A DNA stretch of 64,000 nucleotides, taken from positions 4,774,001 through 4,838,000 of the forward strand of contig NW_025408670.1 in assembly GCF_020360975.1 (NCBI RefSeq), read 5' to 3'. The first letter of the stretch is position 1. Every line of letters starts with the position of its first letter. The notes under the pieces are model-generated. The model saw only the letters and a list, made by a program, of their open reading frames with translations. It was not told the DNA's origin and ran no database searches. This DNA is from Hirsutella rhossiliensis (Eukaryota > Ascomycota > Sordariomycetes > Hypocreales > Ophiocordycipitaceae). This document shows positions 35,280-47,886 of this stretch, one piece after another. The position numbers and the translations under genes are program-made.

Positions 35280-37906
35280 ATGGTGTCCTCGATGTTCCGC
35301 AAGCGCCATGAGGCCGAAGAGATCACGCCCATCCCGGCGCCCCTCGACTCCAACTCGTCGGGCGTCGATCATTTGCACCACCTGCAGCAGTTTGAAAAGG
35401 CTCACAAGCTCGACCCCAACCTGCCCATCGACGAGCTCAACGATGTCGACGCCGCCATTGCCACTGGCAACGCCGAAAAGGGCCTTGAGATTGAGCACGC
35501 CCTCATGGAGGACAACAGCCCCTATCCAGAGGTATGCCTCGCCCTTTCGCTTACACCCTCGTCCCCGTCGCGGCGCTGAATTTTGCCTGACACTCCTGCT
35601 CCAGGTCCGCGCAGTCGTGCGCAACTACGACGTCGATGTTCCCGCCAATACGGTCCGCGCCTGGGTCATCGGCATGGTTCTCTGCACTCTCGGCTCCGGC
35701 ATCAACATGCTCTTCTCGCTCCGCAACCCCAGCGTGGCCATCACCACCTACGTCATCCAGCTCATCGCCTATCCCATCGGCCGCGGCTGGGATCTCGTCA
35801 TGCCTGACCGGGTCTGGAACCTGTGTGGGCTCAAGTTCAACCTCAGGCCCGGCCAGTTCAACCACAAGGAACACGTCGTCATTGTCGCCATGTCCAATGT
35901 GAGCGCTTTGCCCCTGACTAGGCCTGTCGCGGCTCGCTAACACGCTCATAGGCTGCATATGGCGGAGGAGTCGTCTACGCCTCGGACGTCCTGATTGCGC
36001 AAAAGATCTTCTACGGCCAGGACTTTGGACCTGCCTTTCAGATTCTCTTCAGCATCACCACCCTGTGCACCGGCTATGGGCTCGCCGGTCTTGCCCGGCG
36101 CTTCTTGGTCTGGCCCGCCGCCATGATCTGGCCCGCCGATCTCGTCAACTGCGCCCTGTTCTACACTCTGCACGACCACTCCAGATCGGATCCTTCGAAA
36201 ACCAACGGATGGTCCATTGGGCGCTACAAGCTGTTCCTCGTCATCAGCTGCGGCGCCTTCTGCTACTATTGGTTTCCGGGCTGGATCTTCAAGGGCTTGT
36301 CCATCTTCTCCTGGGTCTGCTGGCTCGCGCCCAACAGCGTCGTCGTCAACAAGGTCTTTGGCCCTCAGCATGGATACGGCCTGATGCCCATTAGCTTTGA
36401 CTGGACCGTCATAAGCGGGTTCATCGGCTCGCCTCTCATCCCCCCCTTTCACGCAATCGCCAACGTCCTCGGAGGCATCCTCTTCTTCTTCGTCTTCGTC
36501 TCCATGGGCATCCACTTTAGCGGCGTGCTGTACTCCGAGTACGTCCCTGTCCAGTCTAGCGAGTCGTTTGACAACACGGGCAAGCCGTACAACGTCAGCC
36601 GCATTCTCGACGCCAACTATCAGTTCAACGAGACTGCCTACAAGGAGTACTCGCCCCTGTATCTGTCGACCCAGTTCGCCATGGCCTACGCCATGTCCTT
36701 CGCGGCAATGGCCGCCGTCCTCATCCATGTCGCTCTCTATCACGGTAAAGAGATTTGGAGGCAGTTCAAGATGGCTCGGCACCAGGAAGACGACGTTCAC
36801 ATGCGCCTGATGAAGAAGTACCGTGACGCCGAGGACTGGTGGTATGGAGGTACGTTTGCCTCTTGTCTCGCATCTTGGTCGGCCTCGGCCTCGACCCCTC
36901 CCGTCCTACCGTGCCCTCGACCGTCTCTTCCGCCGTGCTAACAGCAATCACAGCTCTGTTTGTAGTCATGACTGCCATTTCTTTTGGTGTCGTGGCAGGC
37001 TGGCCCACCGGCTTCCCCGCGTGGGCGTTTGTGGTTTGCCTCTTGATCCCCATCATCTGGCTCATCCCAATCGGTCTCATCCAGGCCATCACCAACATCC
37101 AGCTGGGCCTCAATGTCTTGACCGAGTTCATCATCGGCTACATGGTCCCTGGACGGCCCCTCGCCATGATGATGTTCAAGAATTACGGATACATCTCCAT
37201 GTCGCAAGCCCTCTATTTCGCTCAAGATCTCAAGCTCGGCCACTACATGAAGGTGCCTCCTCGCGTCATGTTCGCCTCGCAACTCGTCGCCTCGATTTGG
37301 TCGGCCATTGTTCAGATCGGCGTCCTGAACTGGGCAGTCCACCACATCCCCGACGTGTGCAATCCTCAGCAGCCAAACAACTACACTTGCCCCAACGGGC
37401 GTGTCTTTTACACGGCGTCGGTCGTCTGGGGAGCCATCGGCCCGGCCCGCATCTTCAGCCACGGAGCCGTCTATGCCTCGCTGCAGTGGTTCTGGCTCGT
37501 CGGGGCTGCCACGCCCATCATCAGCTGGCTTCTCGCGCGGCGGTGGCCCAAGTCTATCTGGCGCTATGTCTGCACGCCCGTCATCTACGGCGGCACGGGC
37601 CTGCTGCCTCCAGCGACCGTGTACATCTTCCTCTGCTGGGGAGTCGTGGGCATCATCTTCAACTACTTCATCAAGCGCCGCTACATGGGGTGGTGGCTGC
37701 AGTACAACTACATCACGTCGGCCGCTCTGGATTGCGGCCTGATTGTCTCGACAATCGTCATCTTCTTCACCCTCTACCTGACGAGCACGAGCCCGCCAAG
37801 CTGGTGGGGCAACGCGGGAGTCTTTGAGACGCTCGACTTTACCAACGGAGCCGTCACGACGCATCTCAAGCCCGGGGAAACATTTGGGCCATCGGTATTC
37901 CCCTGA
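35280..37906 (+). CDS. Oligopeptide transporter, OPT family
   Basis: Four exons (35280-35531, 35605-35898, 35952-36849, 36954-37906) encode 798 residues, typical for fungal OPT proteins (Opt1/Isp4 type). These plasma-membrane transporters import tetra- and pentapeptides or related compounds with protons. About 85 hydrophilic N-terminal residues (FRKRHEAEEITPIPAPLDSN) precede roughly 14 hydrophobic segments. The NPG-like region NLRPGQFNHKEHVVI follows the second hydrophobic segment. The family motif KIPPR appears as KVPPR at about residue 580 within GHYMKVPPRVMF. A Cys-containing extracellular loop VCNPQQPNNYTCPNG follows. Introns are 73, 53 and 104 bp and keep phase; intron 3 splits the Ala codon before LFVVMTA. 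Substrate specificity cannot be read from the sequence. Confidence 0.93.
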
Positions 37907-38682
37907 CTGGGCGGAGGATTTTTCGAAGGGCGTCAGGGAGGCGGCCACGTCGGCTCGGAACCATTTGCACAGGAACTTTGAATGTACAGGTTCTGCATGA
38001 TGGGCAAGGTGCGGAGTATGGGATTTGGACGGATGGATGGGCCTTTTTTTGCTTGTGTATATGTCTTTCTAGGCAGGGGAGAGACAAGGAGTTGCGTGCC
38101 AAAAGATACCTGAATCACGAATCATGTTCACTCATGGCGTCAAACTGGGAGGTGCTATTGGCTATATACGTGACGTCCGAATTTAGATGTTCTGAACCCG
38201 CCTAATCGTTGAACTGAATCTCGTCAGGCGGCCGAGAGGAGTTGGCACCTTTGTGTGCAGATACTTGGACTTGGACTTTGGCCAAGACAGAGGGAATTGC
38301 TATCCCATACCATCTAGCCATGTCTACGAGGCACGGAGCCTCTACCGGTGCTTGAAAGTTTGACTCAAAATATAAAGTAGTTAGAGTCCAATCTCCTTTG
38401 GGGTAGCGAGCTTGAAGAGAAGCATTGTGTTGCAAGGCCGTCGGCTGGCCGCTGCTCCATTGATATGTACAAAGTACTCGGTGCCACAGAATGCATCACG
38501 TGATCGAGCGTTCGAGGGTATTATCACATGACCCGGCGCGCCGCGCCCACCGAATCCGCCACCCCACGGCGAGATTAGGGCTAGGCGACTGCAATTCGAC
38601 ACTCCACCGGAAAAAAGCCCTCTCGCCTGCTGAGAACTCGCTCCATCGTCATTCAACCACACGCCCAACCACAACCGCCAAG
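37907..38682. other. Intergenic region between the OPT transporter and eL37
   Basis: 776 bp holding the transporter's 3' UTR and the eL37 promoter. No gene was seen. Confidence 0.5.
38575..38585 (+). promoter_or_regulatory. TTAGGG-type (Tbf1-like) element upstream of eL37
   Basis: TTAGGGCTAGG lies 98-108 bp before the eL37 start codon. Telomere-repeat-like sites bound by Tbf1 are known in ribosomal-protein promoters of several ascomycetes. The assignment here rests on motif and position only. Confidence 0.4.
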
Positions 38683-39289
38683 ATGAGTACGTTCGCCGTG
38701 CCCTGCCGAAGGAACCAGAGAGTCGATTGATGGGGACAGTACGCTGACCGTCGTCCGCAGCGAAGGGTACCTCCAGCTTCGGTAAACGTCACAACAAGTC
38801 GCACACCCTGTGCCGACGATGCGGTTAGTGCCCCCGAGCCCCGTCGCCGAGGCAGCGTGGACAGAGGGAGGGAAGGGCGATGGGGAGATACACACCGGCG
38901 ACCCAGCAGCCCGAGACGAGACGCCGTGACGTGGAGGGAACCGTTCGAAGGGGTCGAGGTACTAACGACGGAATCCGCAGGCCGCCGCTCGCTGCACATC
39001 CAGAAGCATGAGTGCTCCTCTTGCGGCTACCCCGCTGCTAAGATCCGGAAGTGTACGTCCTTTCCAGCCCCTTGAGCCGCCGATTGATGGACGAATCCCC
39101 GCCTCAAGGCAGAGACGCTGACCGGTGGCGGACACGGACACAGACAACTGGAGCGAAAAGGCCAAGCGGAGAAAGACGGTCGGCACCGGCCGCATGCGCT
39201 ACCTCAAGGACGTGTCGCGGCGATTCAAGAACGGCTTCCAGACCGGCCAGCCCAAGGGCGCCCGCGGCCCGACCAAGCAGGAGTCCTAG
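38683..39289 (+). CDS. RPL37: 60S ribosomal protein eL37
   Basis: Four exons (38683-38686, 38761-38823, 38981-39052, 39144-39289) encode 94 residues. The first coding exon is only four nucleotides (ATGA). Splicing gives [20 protein letters not shown] and the rest of a canonical eL37, a small basic zinc-binding protein of the large ribosomal subunit. The zinc ligands are C19-x2-C22 and C34-x2-C37. The basic tail includes [20 protein letters not shown] and ends [11 protein letters not shown]. Every junction is phase 1 or 2 and reproduces invariant family sequence, so the model is secure. No individual exon stands out as a long frame. It converges on ELP6. Confidence 0.96.
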
Positions 39290-39873
39290 ACGCACCCTTC
39301 TTCCCCCACACAACACTCTCAGCGGAGAAACAACATCCGAACCGTGACGGGACGATGCGATGACCCTTTTTGGTTTGGCGAAGGAGGGGGCGGTTGACAC
39401 GAGCAAGCACGCGGCGTCGGAAGCTCGTGGTGGCAGCCGGCCGGGCGTGGGAGGCTGCGAGTGGTTGTGGACGTCGGCGGCCGGAGCATGGGACACGGTG
39501 TTTTTTCTGACATGTTTAAAAGCAAGAACACCAAGATGGACATGACTCACCCTTTTTTTCTCCTGGGTCTTTGAGAGATTGGGAAGTCGACTGATGTCTC
39601 TTGACTTGGCGACTCACAATGTCTCGCGAGTGTCTACCATTCCGTGTCTGCCGTGTCTGCCGTGTCTAGTAGAGCCTGGGACTCAGTCAGGAGTATGCTG
39701 TGATGTCTTGTCCTGGCAGAGAGGGGTTGCTGCCACTGCGTGATGCCTTGACCACATCAACATTTGGTGATGTCGAGAAGACCAGCCTTCCACGGCTCGT
39801 GCCCTCCAATGTATTCGACTGCTCTGAAGAATCTCTAATCCTCGATACCACCAAATGCTCCATCCCCCCCCCA
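39290..39873. other. Convergent intergenic region
   Basis: 584 bp between the 3' ends of eL37 and ELP6. No gene seen. It contains a short direct repeat of TGCCGTGTC near 39650-39668. Confidence 0.5.
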
Positions 39874-40923
39874 TCACGCCCCCCTCTCAAAGACCCTGAC
39901 AGCCCCGTCACCCGCCACATGGTACAAATACTCAACATCCGCCATCGCATCCGCCGCCGCCCAACCACCACGACGCGCATCATCGTCGTCGTCGGCGCGC
40001 ACCGCCACGCGCACCACGCCGCTGACGTCCCGCGCGGCGCCCGTGTCGAGCATCCGCAGCCCCACGACGGCGCGCGCCGCGTGCGCCTGCGAGAGCACCA
40101 GCGCGGCGTGCTCGCGCTCCAGCCGCGTGGCGCCGCGCCGCCCATGGAGCAGCGCGTCGTCGGCGGCGAGGGTGAGGATGGTGGCGTGCACGCGCTGCCG
40201 GGGTGAGTGAGTCGGTGAGCTTTCTTCAGGGGTATGTGCTCAACAGGGAGAGAAAGGATAGGGGCTGCAGAGCGCGAGGGGAGGAAGAAGAAGCGAAAAG
40301 GGGGGGGGGTATGTTACCTCGCGCAGAGAAAGCAGCATGTTCTGCACCGCCAAACTCGTCACCCCATCCCCCGGCCCCGCCGCCGCAAGCAGCGCATCGA
40401 CCTGGTCAACAACCAGCACCGTCGCGCGGCCGCGCACGCCGCCCAGCGCATCCTCGATGCCGCGCCGCACGTCGTCGAGCCCGGCGCTGCCGAGCACGCC
40501 GCCCCCACCGGGGCCAGCCGACCGCGGCGCAAAGAGCGCGCTGAGCCCGTCGACGAGGACGAAGCGGCCGGCGCGGGCGTGGGCGTCGAGGTCGAGGCCC
40601 TGCGCGTTCCGTCCCGTTAGCCCGACCACGTACGCTCCGCACCCTTAAGAGAATAAAGGGGGAAAAAGAAAGAAAAAACTCACCATCCTCGCACCGCCCT
40701 CGCGCCAAAACGCCTCGTCCCGCATAAAGCTCACCAACACGACGGCAACTCCGTCCCCGTCCTCACCCTCGTCCTCCCGCCGCCGGCCGCCCAGGAGCGC
40801 ATACACCCACCGCAGGACGAGCCAGTTGGCGCTCGCGCCCAGCACGCTCGTCACCACCACCAGCGCCGCCTCGGGCGGCAGCCGGCCCAGCAGCGGCTCC
40901 AGCAGCGGCGGCACCTTGGACAT
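39874..40923 (-). CDS. ELP6: Elongator complex subunit Elp6
   Basis: Three exons (40684-40923, 40318-40599, 39874-40194) encode 280 residues. Elp6 forms a RecA-like ring with Elp4 and Elp5 in Elongator, which modifies wobble uridines of cytosolic tRNAs. The N-terminus MSKVPPLLEPLLGRLPPEAA is followed by VVVTSVLGASANWLVLRWVY, the family's counterpart of the P-loop region without a canonical GKT. The second exon gives LDLDAHARAGRFVLVDGLSA and later ATVLVVDQVDALLAA, a Walker B-like strand. The third exon gives a basic RecA-like strand and the GLRMLDTGAARDVSGVVRV segment. Introns of 84 and 123 bp are phase 0. The gene has extreme GC3, which creates long shadow frames. It was identified by overall pattern, so confidence is good but not absolute. 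Confidence 0.83.
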
Positions 40924-41508
40924 GGGAGGAGGGGTCTGGGGATGTGTGTGTGGATGGGCGGACGAGAGGAAGCGGGTGACGAGGGTTGATGCAATGGCCT
41001 CCTCGCCTCTCTTCTTTTGCCTCCAATTTTCCTTTTTGTCGTGTTTCCGCTTCTTGCTAGCGAACCTCTCAATGATTCTTGGGCGTGCGCTTTGGTGAGT
41101 GTCGTTATGTGTGTTGAAAGGCGGTGGCTGTAGGTTGAAGCTGGCTCGGTGAGTGAGGTGGGTGGGAAAAAGCTGTGAGATGCATGCAGCAGTGGCGGGG
41201 GAGGGGCGGCAGTACTTGTTCTTGTTAGATGGGCTGGAATCCGAGCCTCGTCGACCACCTCACGACACGAATCAATCTCGATTTCCAAGTCAAGCACGAC
41301 CAGGTGCTCGTGCTCATTATATCTACTTACGCAGAGGCCATTCAATACATGGGGCCTTGGCCGGCGTCTCGTCTATAAACATGCCTCGTACAATGCCCGT
41401 CAAACGCGACAAACACCAGAAAGGAAGCATGACCTTGCACGCCATCTGGATTACCCCTGGCACGGAAAACAACAAACGCCCAGCGTCGTCGCGCGCCAGG
41501 CCGACGGC
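40924..41508. other. Intergenic region upstream of ELP6
   Basis: 585 bp between the ELP6 start and the 3' end of the MFS transporter, both on the minus strand. It should contain the ELP6 promoter. No gene seen. Confidence 0.5.
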
Positions 41509-43933
41509 TCAAAACTTCTCCATGAGATTCATCCTGACCGTCCACATGCGCGCCCGCTTGCCGTAAATGTACAGGGGAATGGTAAACAGGCAGAGAATCA
41601 GCTGGATGATGCCGAGCCAGATGAAGACGCGCTTGGGCCCGTCCTCGGCCATCCAGTGCGCCACAAACAGGCTAAAGACCAGGCCGTGCAAGACGTTCTT
41701 GGAAAAGTTGAGCGTCACCAGGGCCTCGCCGGCGTACTGGCGGTAGCTGTCCACGCAAAAGGTGATGGACGTCGTCGAGCCCAGCGCGCAGCCAAACGAG
41801 AGGACGCCAAAGAAGATGGTGGGCACGATCCAGTGGTCCCTCTCCTGCGCCGACCAGCCGAAGCCCATGAGTCCTACGCACGTCGACACCAGCACCGGCA
41901 CCATCATGACGAGCCGGAACTCGGGCTCGTACAGGCCGCCGTTGCGCCGTGACATGGCGCGGACGATGACGTCGCTGACTTTGCCCGCGACGCCCGTGCC
42001 CAGGATGCCGCCCACAAAGGGCGAAATGTACACGAGGCCCGTCTGCAACGCGTCGAAGTTGTAGATGGTCGGGTCGCGATAGATGATAGCCATCGTCTCC
42101 GAGATGACAATTAGCCAGCCGATCGAGCAGGCGTAAATGGCCGCCGACCAGAGCACGGCCGGGTAGGCGAACAGGACGAAGGGCCGCACCATGACCTTGA
42201 GCCACTTGTCGTGCTTGAGGCGGCCGTGGTACGGCCGCAGCTGCTGAACAAACGTCCGCGCTGGCTGCTGACGCAGATTATGCGTGTAGGCCTGAATCTT
42301 GGGCGGCGCCCGGAGCATCGAAGCGGGGATCTTCTCGTTGTCTAGATTGGGCCCCCTGGCCATGTAGTCGACATTCATGTCGCTCCCGGCCGCGCCGTGC
42401 GGATACAACGAGTTGCTCCTGCGCGCCTCCTCCACCTCGAGGGCATTGGGGTCCAACGCGGCAAGAGAAGGTTGACGAGCCGCGTCTCCCGGAGAGCGGG
42501 CTCCCTGAGGCGTAGAGGCCCTCCCCGAGGCCCGCTTCTCTCCATCGGGATTCGGGACCCATCCTCCAAGGCGGGGCGGGGAGTTTGGCGCGCCCGGAGA
42601 CTCGACACCGTTGCCGCCCCCTTCGCTCGGGCGAGGCCCGGCCGCGGGCGCGAAGCCGACGTGCTGGTCGTTGTGGTGGCGCTCCGCCGCGCCGGGCGAC
42701 GGGGCCCTCTCGGAGCCTCTACCGCCGGGGCCTGCCGAGGGAATGTCGGTCCGGAGCACGTTGCGGCGAGACGAGAGGCGGCGCAGGAAGCTGGGGCGCC
42801 TCGACGAGCGCCTCGTCGGCGTCCTGTCCCAAAAGGTCTCGGGCACAAAGAGGAAGAGGAGGATGAAGCCGAGACCAACGACCATGGCGACGATCCTGGG
42901 TGAAGCAAGTCAGTACTCGTCGGATTCTCGCCACGCAGGACCCCCTCGCGCGAGAGACGGCCGGGGGCGGCACACGCACCAAAAGACCCAGCGCCAGCCA
43001 AAGCGACCTATGATGGCGGCGCTGACCAGGGGGACCAGGTTCTTGCCGCCGAGCAGCAGCAAGGTGTAGATGCCGATGCGGTAGGCGCGCTCGTGGAGGA
43101 AGAAGATCTCGGCAATTGTGGCTGACGGGAGGCACTCGACGGGGCTGATGGCGACGCCCTGGAAGACGCGGGCGGCCAGCAGAGACGAGAAGCTTGGCGA
43201 CCATGCCGCCCACAGGCACGTGCCGATGAAGACAATGGCACTAGCAAGGTACACGGGACGTTTGCCAAAGAGAATGGCCGTGGGGGACGCGAGGACCGAG
43301 CCCAAACCAAGACCCATCATGTAGAGACCCGTGGTGAGGGAGACGGATTCGACGTCGACATGGTAGTCGCGGGCCACGTCGGTGAAGCCGGCGGCAATGA
43401 GGGGCGTAATGCCGCCGCCAATCATGCAGTAGAAACCCAGGGACAGCAGGGCCGTGTCGCGGCGCCAGCTGGGCCAGTTGAGGGGGTCGTTGGCCGACTC
43501 CTCGGGCTGGGGGTCGAGGATGATGGCGCCGTCGCTCGTCTTCTTCTTGTCCTCGACCACGTCGGGCGGGGGCGGACGACGAGAACGGGGCGAGGCGATG
43601 GCCGAGACCGGGCGGCTGGCGCTTGGGCTCAGGGCGGCATCAACGGGGAAGGACGAGTGCGAGGTTCTTGCGCGGACATTGCTCAGACCCAGGGGCTCGT
43701 TGCGATCCGAAGCAAGCAGCAAGACGGAGCCTGCCCACGTCAGCATCGGGGGCAGTTGGACTAGCAGCGAGACTCTTACCGGGAACCTCGACCGTCTCCT
43801 GGTCGTTCAAGACTCCCATGCTCCACTTGGGCATGTTGCTCGGAGAGACATTTCGGGTTGCCTGGCGGCCACCAAAGAGGCGGGGCAGCTTCCAGCGAGC
43901 GGGCGAGTCCTTGAGGTCTTCCGAGGACGACAT
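41509..43933 (-). CDS. MFS transporter (DHA1-like, 12 TM) with long central loop
   Basis: Three exons (43780-43933, 42980-43730, 41509-42895) encode 763 residues. About 140 hydrophilic N-terminal residues precede the first membrane segment and include the NDPLNWPSWRRD motif common to fungal drug:H+ antiporters. The first six segments carry GLGLGSVLASPTAILFGKRP (motif A region) and ECLPSATIAEIFFLHERAYR (between TM4 and TM5). A very long Ser/Pro/Arg-rich cytoplasmic loop (about residues 329-535) separates the two halves; typical loops are 50-100 residues. The C-terminal half has six more segments, with VPVLVSTCVGLMGFGWSAQE and STTSITFCVDSYRQYAGEAL. The role is probably export or import of a small organic compound; the substrate is unknown. 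Introns are 49 and 83 bp and keep phase. Confidence 0.9.
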
Positions 43934-44844
43934 TGAAGCTGCGGAGGGCGGGATGGGCGAAGCGGAGACGAAGTGAGGTCTGCGGATGAGAGGAAGAGCG
44001 CAGGGTTATGGCAAGGAGAGGCTGGCGTGCGAGGCTACATGAAAGACAATGTGAAATATCCAAAGAACTGAGGAGAAAACGGGGAAGTAGAAGACAATAG
44101 GGCCGTCGTCGGAAGAGGACAGGTGGAATTCTAGGACGGAGGAGTCGAGGCGGTAAGAGATGCAGCGCGAGGGCCCCAGGCCGGCGGCGAATGGCGATGG
44201 CGGGCGGTATCGAAGCAGAAGTCTCAGAAGCGTGGCGAGTGAGACGAAGGCGCGAGCATGGCGGTGGAAGGACGACGGAGCGGTCGAGCCGTCGGGGTGT
44301 CTTGTGCGTTTGAGTCTGCTCAGTGGCCCCTTCTCGATGGCCAGTCCCGGTCGACCTGTCGTCGTGGGCGCCTCGCCTCGTCTGGATGAGCGTCGGCGAG
44401 CAGTTGCGAGCGATGGAGCGACTGTGACGGCGACGGTGACGGCGACTGCGACGGCGACGGTGACGGAGCAGAGGCGGACGAGGGCGATGGGAAAGCGGCG
44501 CGACGGTGCCGGAGAAGGAAGACTCGAGGGGCAATGGCAGCAGGCAAGGGCGTCGGGGTCCAAGACGCAAGGAATGCTCTGGGGTCGAGAAGAATCGAGC
44601 GGGCAAAAGGCGGAGAGGCGTGTTTTGAGTCGATCACCCGAGCACCGGCGTCGTTGTCGCGCCTGGCTAGGCGCAAAGTACCTCGACGGGCAACGCGGGC
44701 GGCGAGGTACATGGGCCTTGTTTTCTCGGGGCATCGGGGCATCTGACTCGCGAGCGAGGGAGGCTAAGGCATCTTGATGCGGAGATATTTGATTGTAGGG
44801 GCTTTGTTTGCTCGACGAGACTCGGGTAGTGTCTGGGCGCGGCT

Positions 44845-44888
44845 AGATGTCTGCTAGATGTCTGCTAGATGTCTGCTAGATGTCTGGG
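44845..44888. repeat. 11-bp tandem repeat x4
   Basis: Four consecutive copies of AGATGTCTGCT, the last with a GGG ending. Confidence 0.88.
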
Positions 44889-45185
44889 GCCCGTCTCAGT
44901 CGTCGAATCGACGAGTGTGCTGCTGCTGCAGTGCGTGCAGAAGCGGACGGACATGCCGGGCGACGATGATGGATGGACAGATGATGGATGATGCAATCTC
45001 GCCCCGGCCGACAGACCACGCATGACCCCGATGCGGCAGGGCCATGACTAGGCGCCGCCGTCCGTGCTAAGCAAAACCCGGGGCATCCGACGTGACAAAT
45101 GGTGGCAGAGACGCGCACGAGGACCGAGGGCGAGGTCGAGAGAGCCGGCCAATGTGCCTGGGCCGTCTCCTTATCAAGGCCTTTT

Positions 45186-45240
45186 CATATAAATATAAAT
45201 ATATACATATACATACAATATATATATATATCTCTCTCAA
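45186..45240. repeat. AT-rich microsatellite
   Basis: About 55 bp built from ATATAAATATA, ATACATATACATACA and (TA)n ending in (TC)n. It is conspicuous against the GC-rich background. Confidence 0.85.
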
Positions 45241-47886
45241 AGCGAGGCTCCAGGCACATCCACCCACCCCGTGTGTCTGTCAGAGTAGTTAGCTATCTGG
45301 GCATGCCCCCTTTTTCGGGGTCAGGCGGACGGAACCCCAGACGCGGATCCCCCCTTCCCCCCCCGGTCGGATGAGCATTGCACAGCATCAGCTGCCAATT
45401 GGTTGCATGGAGACGACGCTCTTCATTCCTCATCATTGCTCATTCGTCGAAGCGGTATCCGGCACCTGGCACATGCAAAAATATCAACATGACTTTGCAT
45501 GCATGCATATATACGAAGCCTCCCTCTTTGGGCGTCGTCTGCTTCAACCAACGGTTCTTTGTGCTGCTCCCTCACGTCTGTCAATCGTCTTCTTATCCAC
45601 GAAAGAGAAAAGAAGGACAAGCCTCAGCAGGGGCGGCGCGAGGGGAAGTATTCCTGCTGCACCGTCCGTCACCACCGTCCTCCAGGCCTTGACGAGTGAT
45701 GACAGGGAGCTGCTGCAGGGCTCTTAGTTCCAGTCACTCGTGCCCTGTGGCCGCCGCGGCCGCACAAGCCGCGAGTGTCGACTGAAGAAACGCTGTCTTC
45801 GCACCAGTCATGCCAGGGCACACACAGCTTGTAGAACGGGCAAGGGAAATGGCTGTTTCATCTGGAAATGGAAGTCTAATGGCCGTGTGCTTTGTCGTGC
45901 ACAGCACCCGGGTGCCCGTCTCGCTTCGGAGAGGAGGCAGGCTGCCTGCGTCCAGGAAGAATAGCCTCTGAAGGATGAAGCCGTTTCGAGAGCGTAGACA
46001 TGTGTGTGCAGACTACGGATACACTAGGTAGTTATTAGTTATATGAGTTGACCGTGTGTGTAGCTGCGGAGTACGTACGGGATCCGTGGATGCCCTCCGG
46101 CTCGCCGTCGGCCCCACTTTGCTGCGACGCCGGACATGGCCCGAAGCACGCCCCCTTTTCAGTCCGTCTCTCTCCAACTAACTCTCTTTCTCCATGCTGG
46201 GCCCTCCCAGCCTGGCGTGCATAAACGGCCGGTTCCTTGCTCCTTTGCATCCCCGGACACGCCAGCCAAGAGGCATTCATCATCGCTCAGCTCCCGGGAT
46301 CGTTGCTTTACTGCAACTTGCGCACACATCAATGCCTTGCCGCCGTCCATGCCTCGATGAAGCTGCAGGGAGCAGTCAAGGCCCATTAGCCAGTCCCTTG
46401 GATTGTTAATTTACAAAAACAACGTGGAAACAATGCCAGTTCGTCGTCATCGGGCCCCCCTTTTTTCTCCCATCCCCACCACCAACTGCCAAGACTCCAC
46501 CCCCTTTCTTTGGAATCGGCTTGGGGCCGAAATTTTCTGCTTTATACTTTTTTCCTCTCCTCCCTTGTTGCCACTGTAGGAGGTACTGTACCTGTCTGCA
46601 CCGACGCTCGGCTTGCCCAGCCGCTCGCGCAAATGGCCCACGAGTCTGCAGCCATGGATGCAGTTTTCGCCAAAACGGCCATCCCACGCTGCACGGCCCT
46701 CGAATGCCGCCGTCTCCCGTACATGTCCACCTTCGTATTACGGCTGCCTGCCGCTTGTCTGTCCGTCCCATCGTCTGGAGTGCCGCAGTCGAGCATCTGG
46801 CAAGGCCGTGGTCGTCTTTCTTTGTACGGGCAAAGTCTGCGAGCCGGACGCGCCTGGCCCGCCAAGGTCCTCTCACCCCTAGCAGCTGTGCAGGTATGTA
46901 CAGACCCGCTCTGTACTGCGGCGTCGTCCGTCTATACGTGCGCATCTATGCCGAGAGGGAATTACATGTACATGCAAGCAAGAAGCCAACAGTCACTGTG
47001 CCCTCTCCATTATCGAATGCTCATATACTCCCGCAGAGACTTTCACTAGCGTCGTCACGCATAAAACACGACGGCGGGTCTTGCTCGGGCCCCCTGCCTT
47101 CCGGCGCCGCATTGTGGCGCTCATTTGCTCGCCTCTGCCAGACAGTCTTGGGCTTTGCCCTGATATTGCGGACAAGGGCCATCTGATATAGGATGGCATG
47201 AGCTTAATAAGACTCTTAGAGCTCGTGTATGTGTGTGTCTATCTACCGCCCGGCACTCATATAGCCGGTAGTCGGTTGATGCGAGGTCAACCTTCGGATA
47301 ACGGCAGAACCCCTGGATCGACAGCCGGGCAAACGCTCAGCTGCCGCGACATGTCAACGCCCAGTCTGACTCTGTCAGAAGTGAGAGATTCCAGCCCTAT
47401 GCATATGTATACATGTTTGTTTGTTTGTAACTGCATCCCGCCCTCCTGTCAACGACACCCGGCAAGTGTCCGACCCTCTCTCCTCTCTCTCTCTGCTTCA
47501 GGGATGATCCAGCGGCTCCGGTACTTTGCACATCACGGCATGAAGCTACTTCCTACGGTGCATTACCTTGTCCCTCCCCTACGCCCTGACTTGCGCGCCC
47601 CGTCCGCTGGCCTCTTGGCAGGCACCGCTGGGGCCATGAGCGGGGAGTGCTGGAGTGCGGCGCGCGTGCCTGGGCTTGTGGAGAAGCAGCCGGCCGTTCT
47701 GGCCTGAGCCAAGCTCGCCTCTCGCAGAGCTTTGCTTGGACTGATGGCTGGGGTCGCCATATCAAATGCCCTCGGTGGGCAGGCCGACCCGCATCTATAG
47801 CTCGCGAGTGCTCGGTAAGCTATAGCCCTTTCATTCGTGGGCGTGGCCGTCAGGAGGGCCTGGGTAGAAGCATGTTCCACTGTAAG

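Noticed and set aside
36938..37948. Long minus-strand frame antisense to the oligopeptide transporter
   Set aside because: Low-complexity charged text produced by the codon bias of the transporter on the other strand.
42397..43069. Plus-strand frames antisense to the MFS transporter
   Set aside because: Shadows of the GC-rich loop-coding sequence of the transporter.
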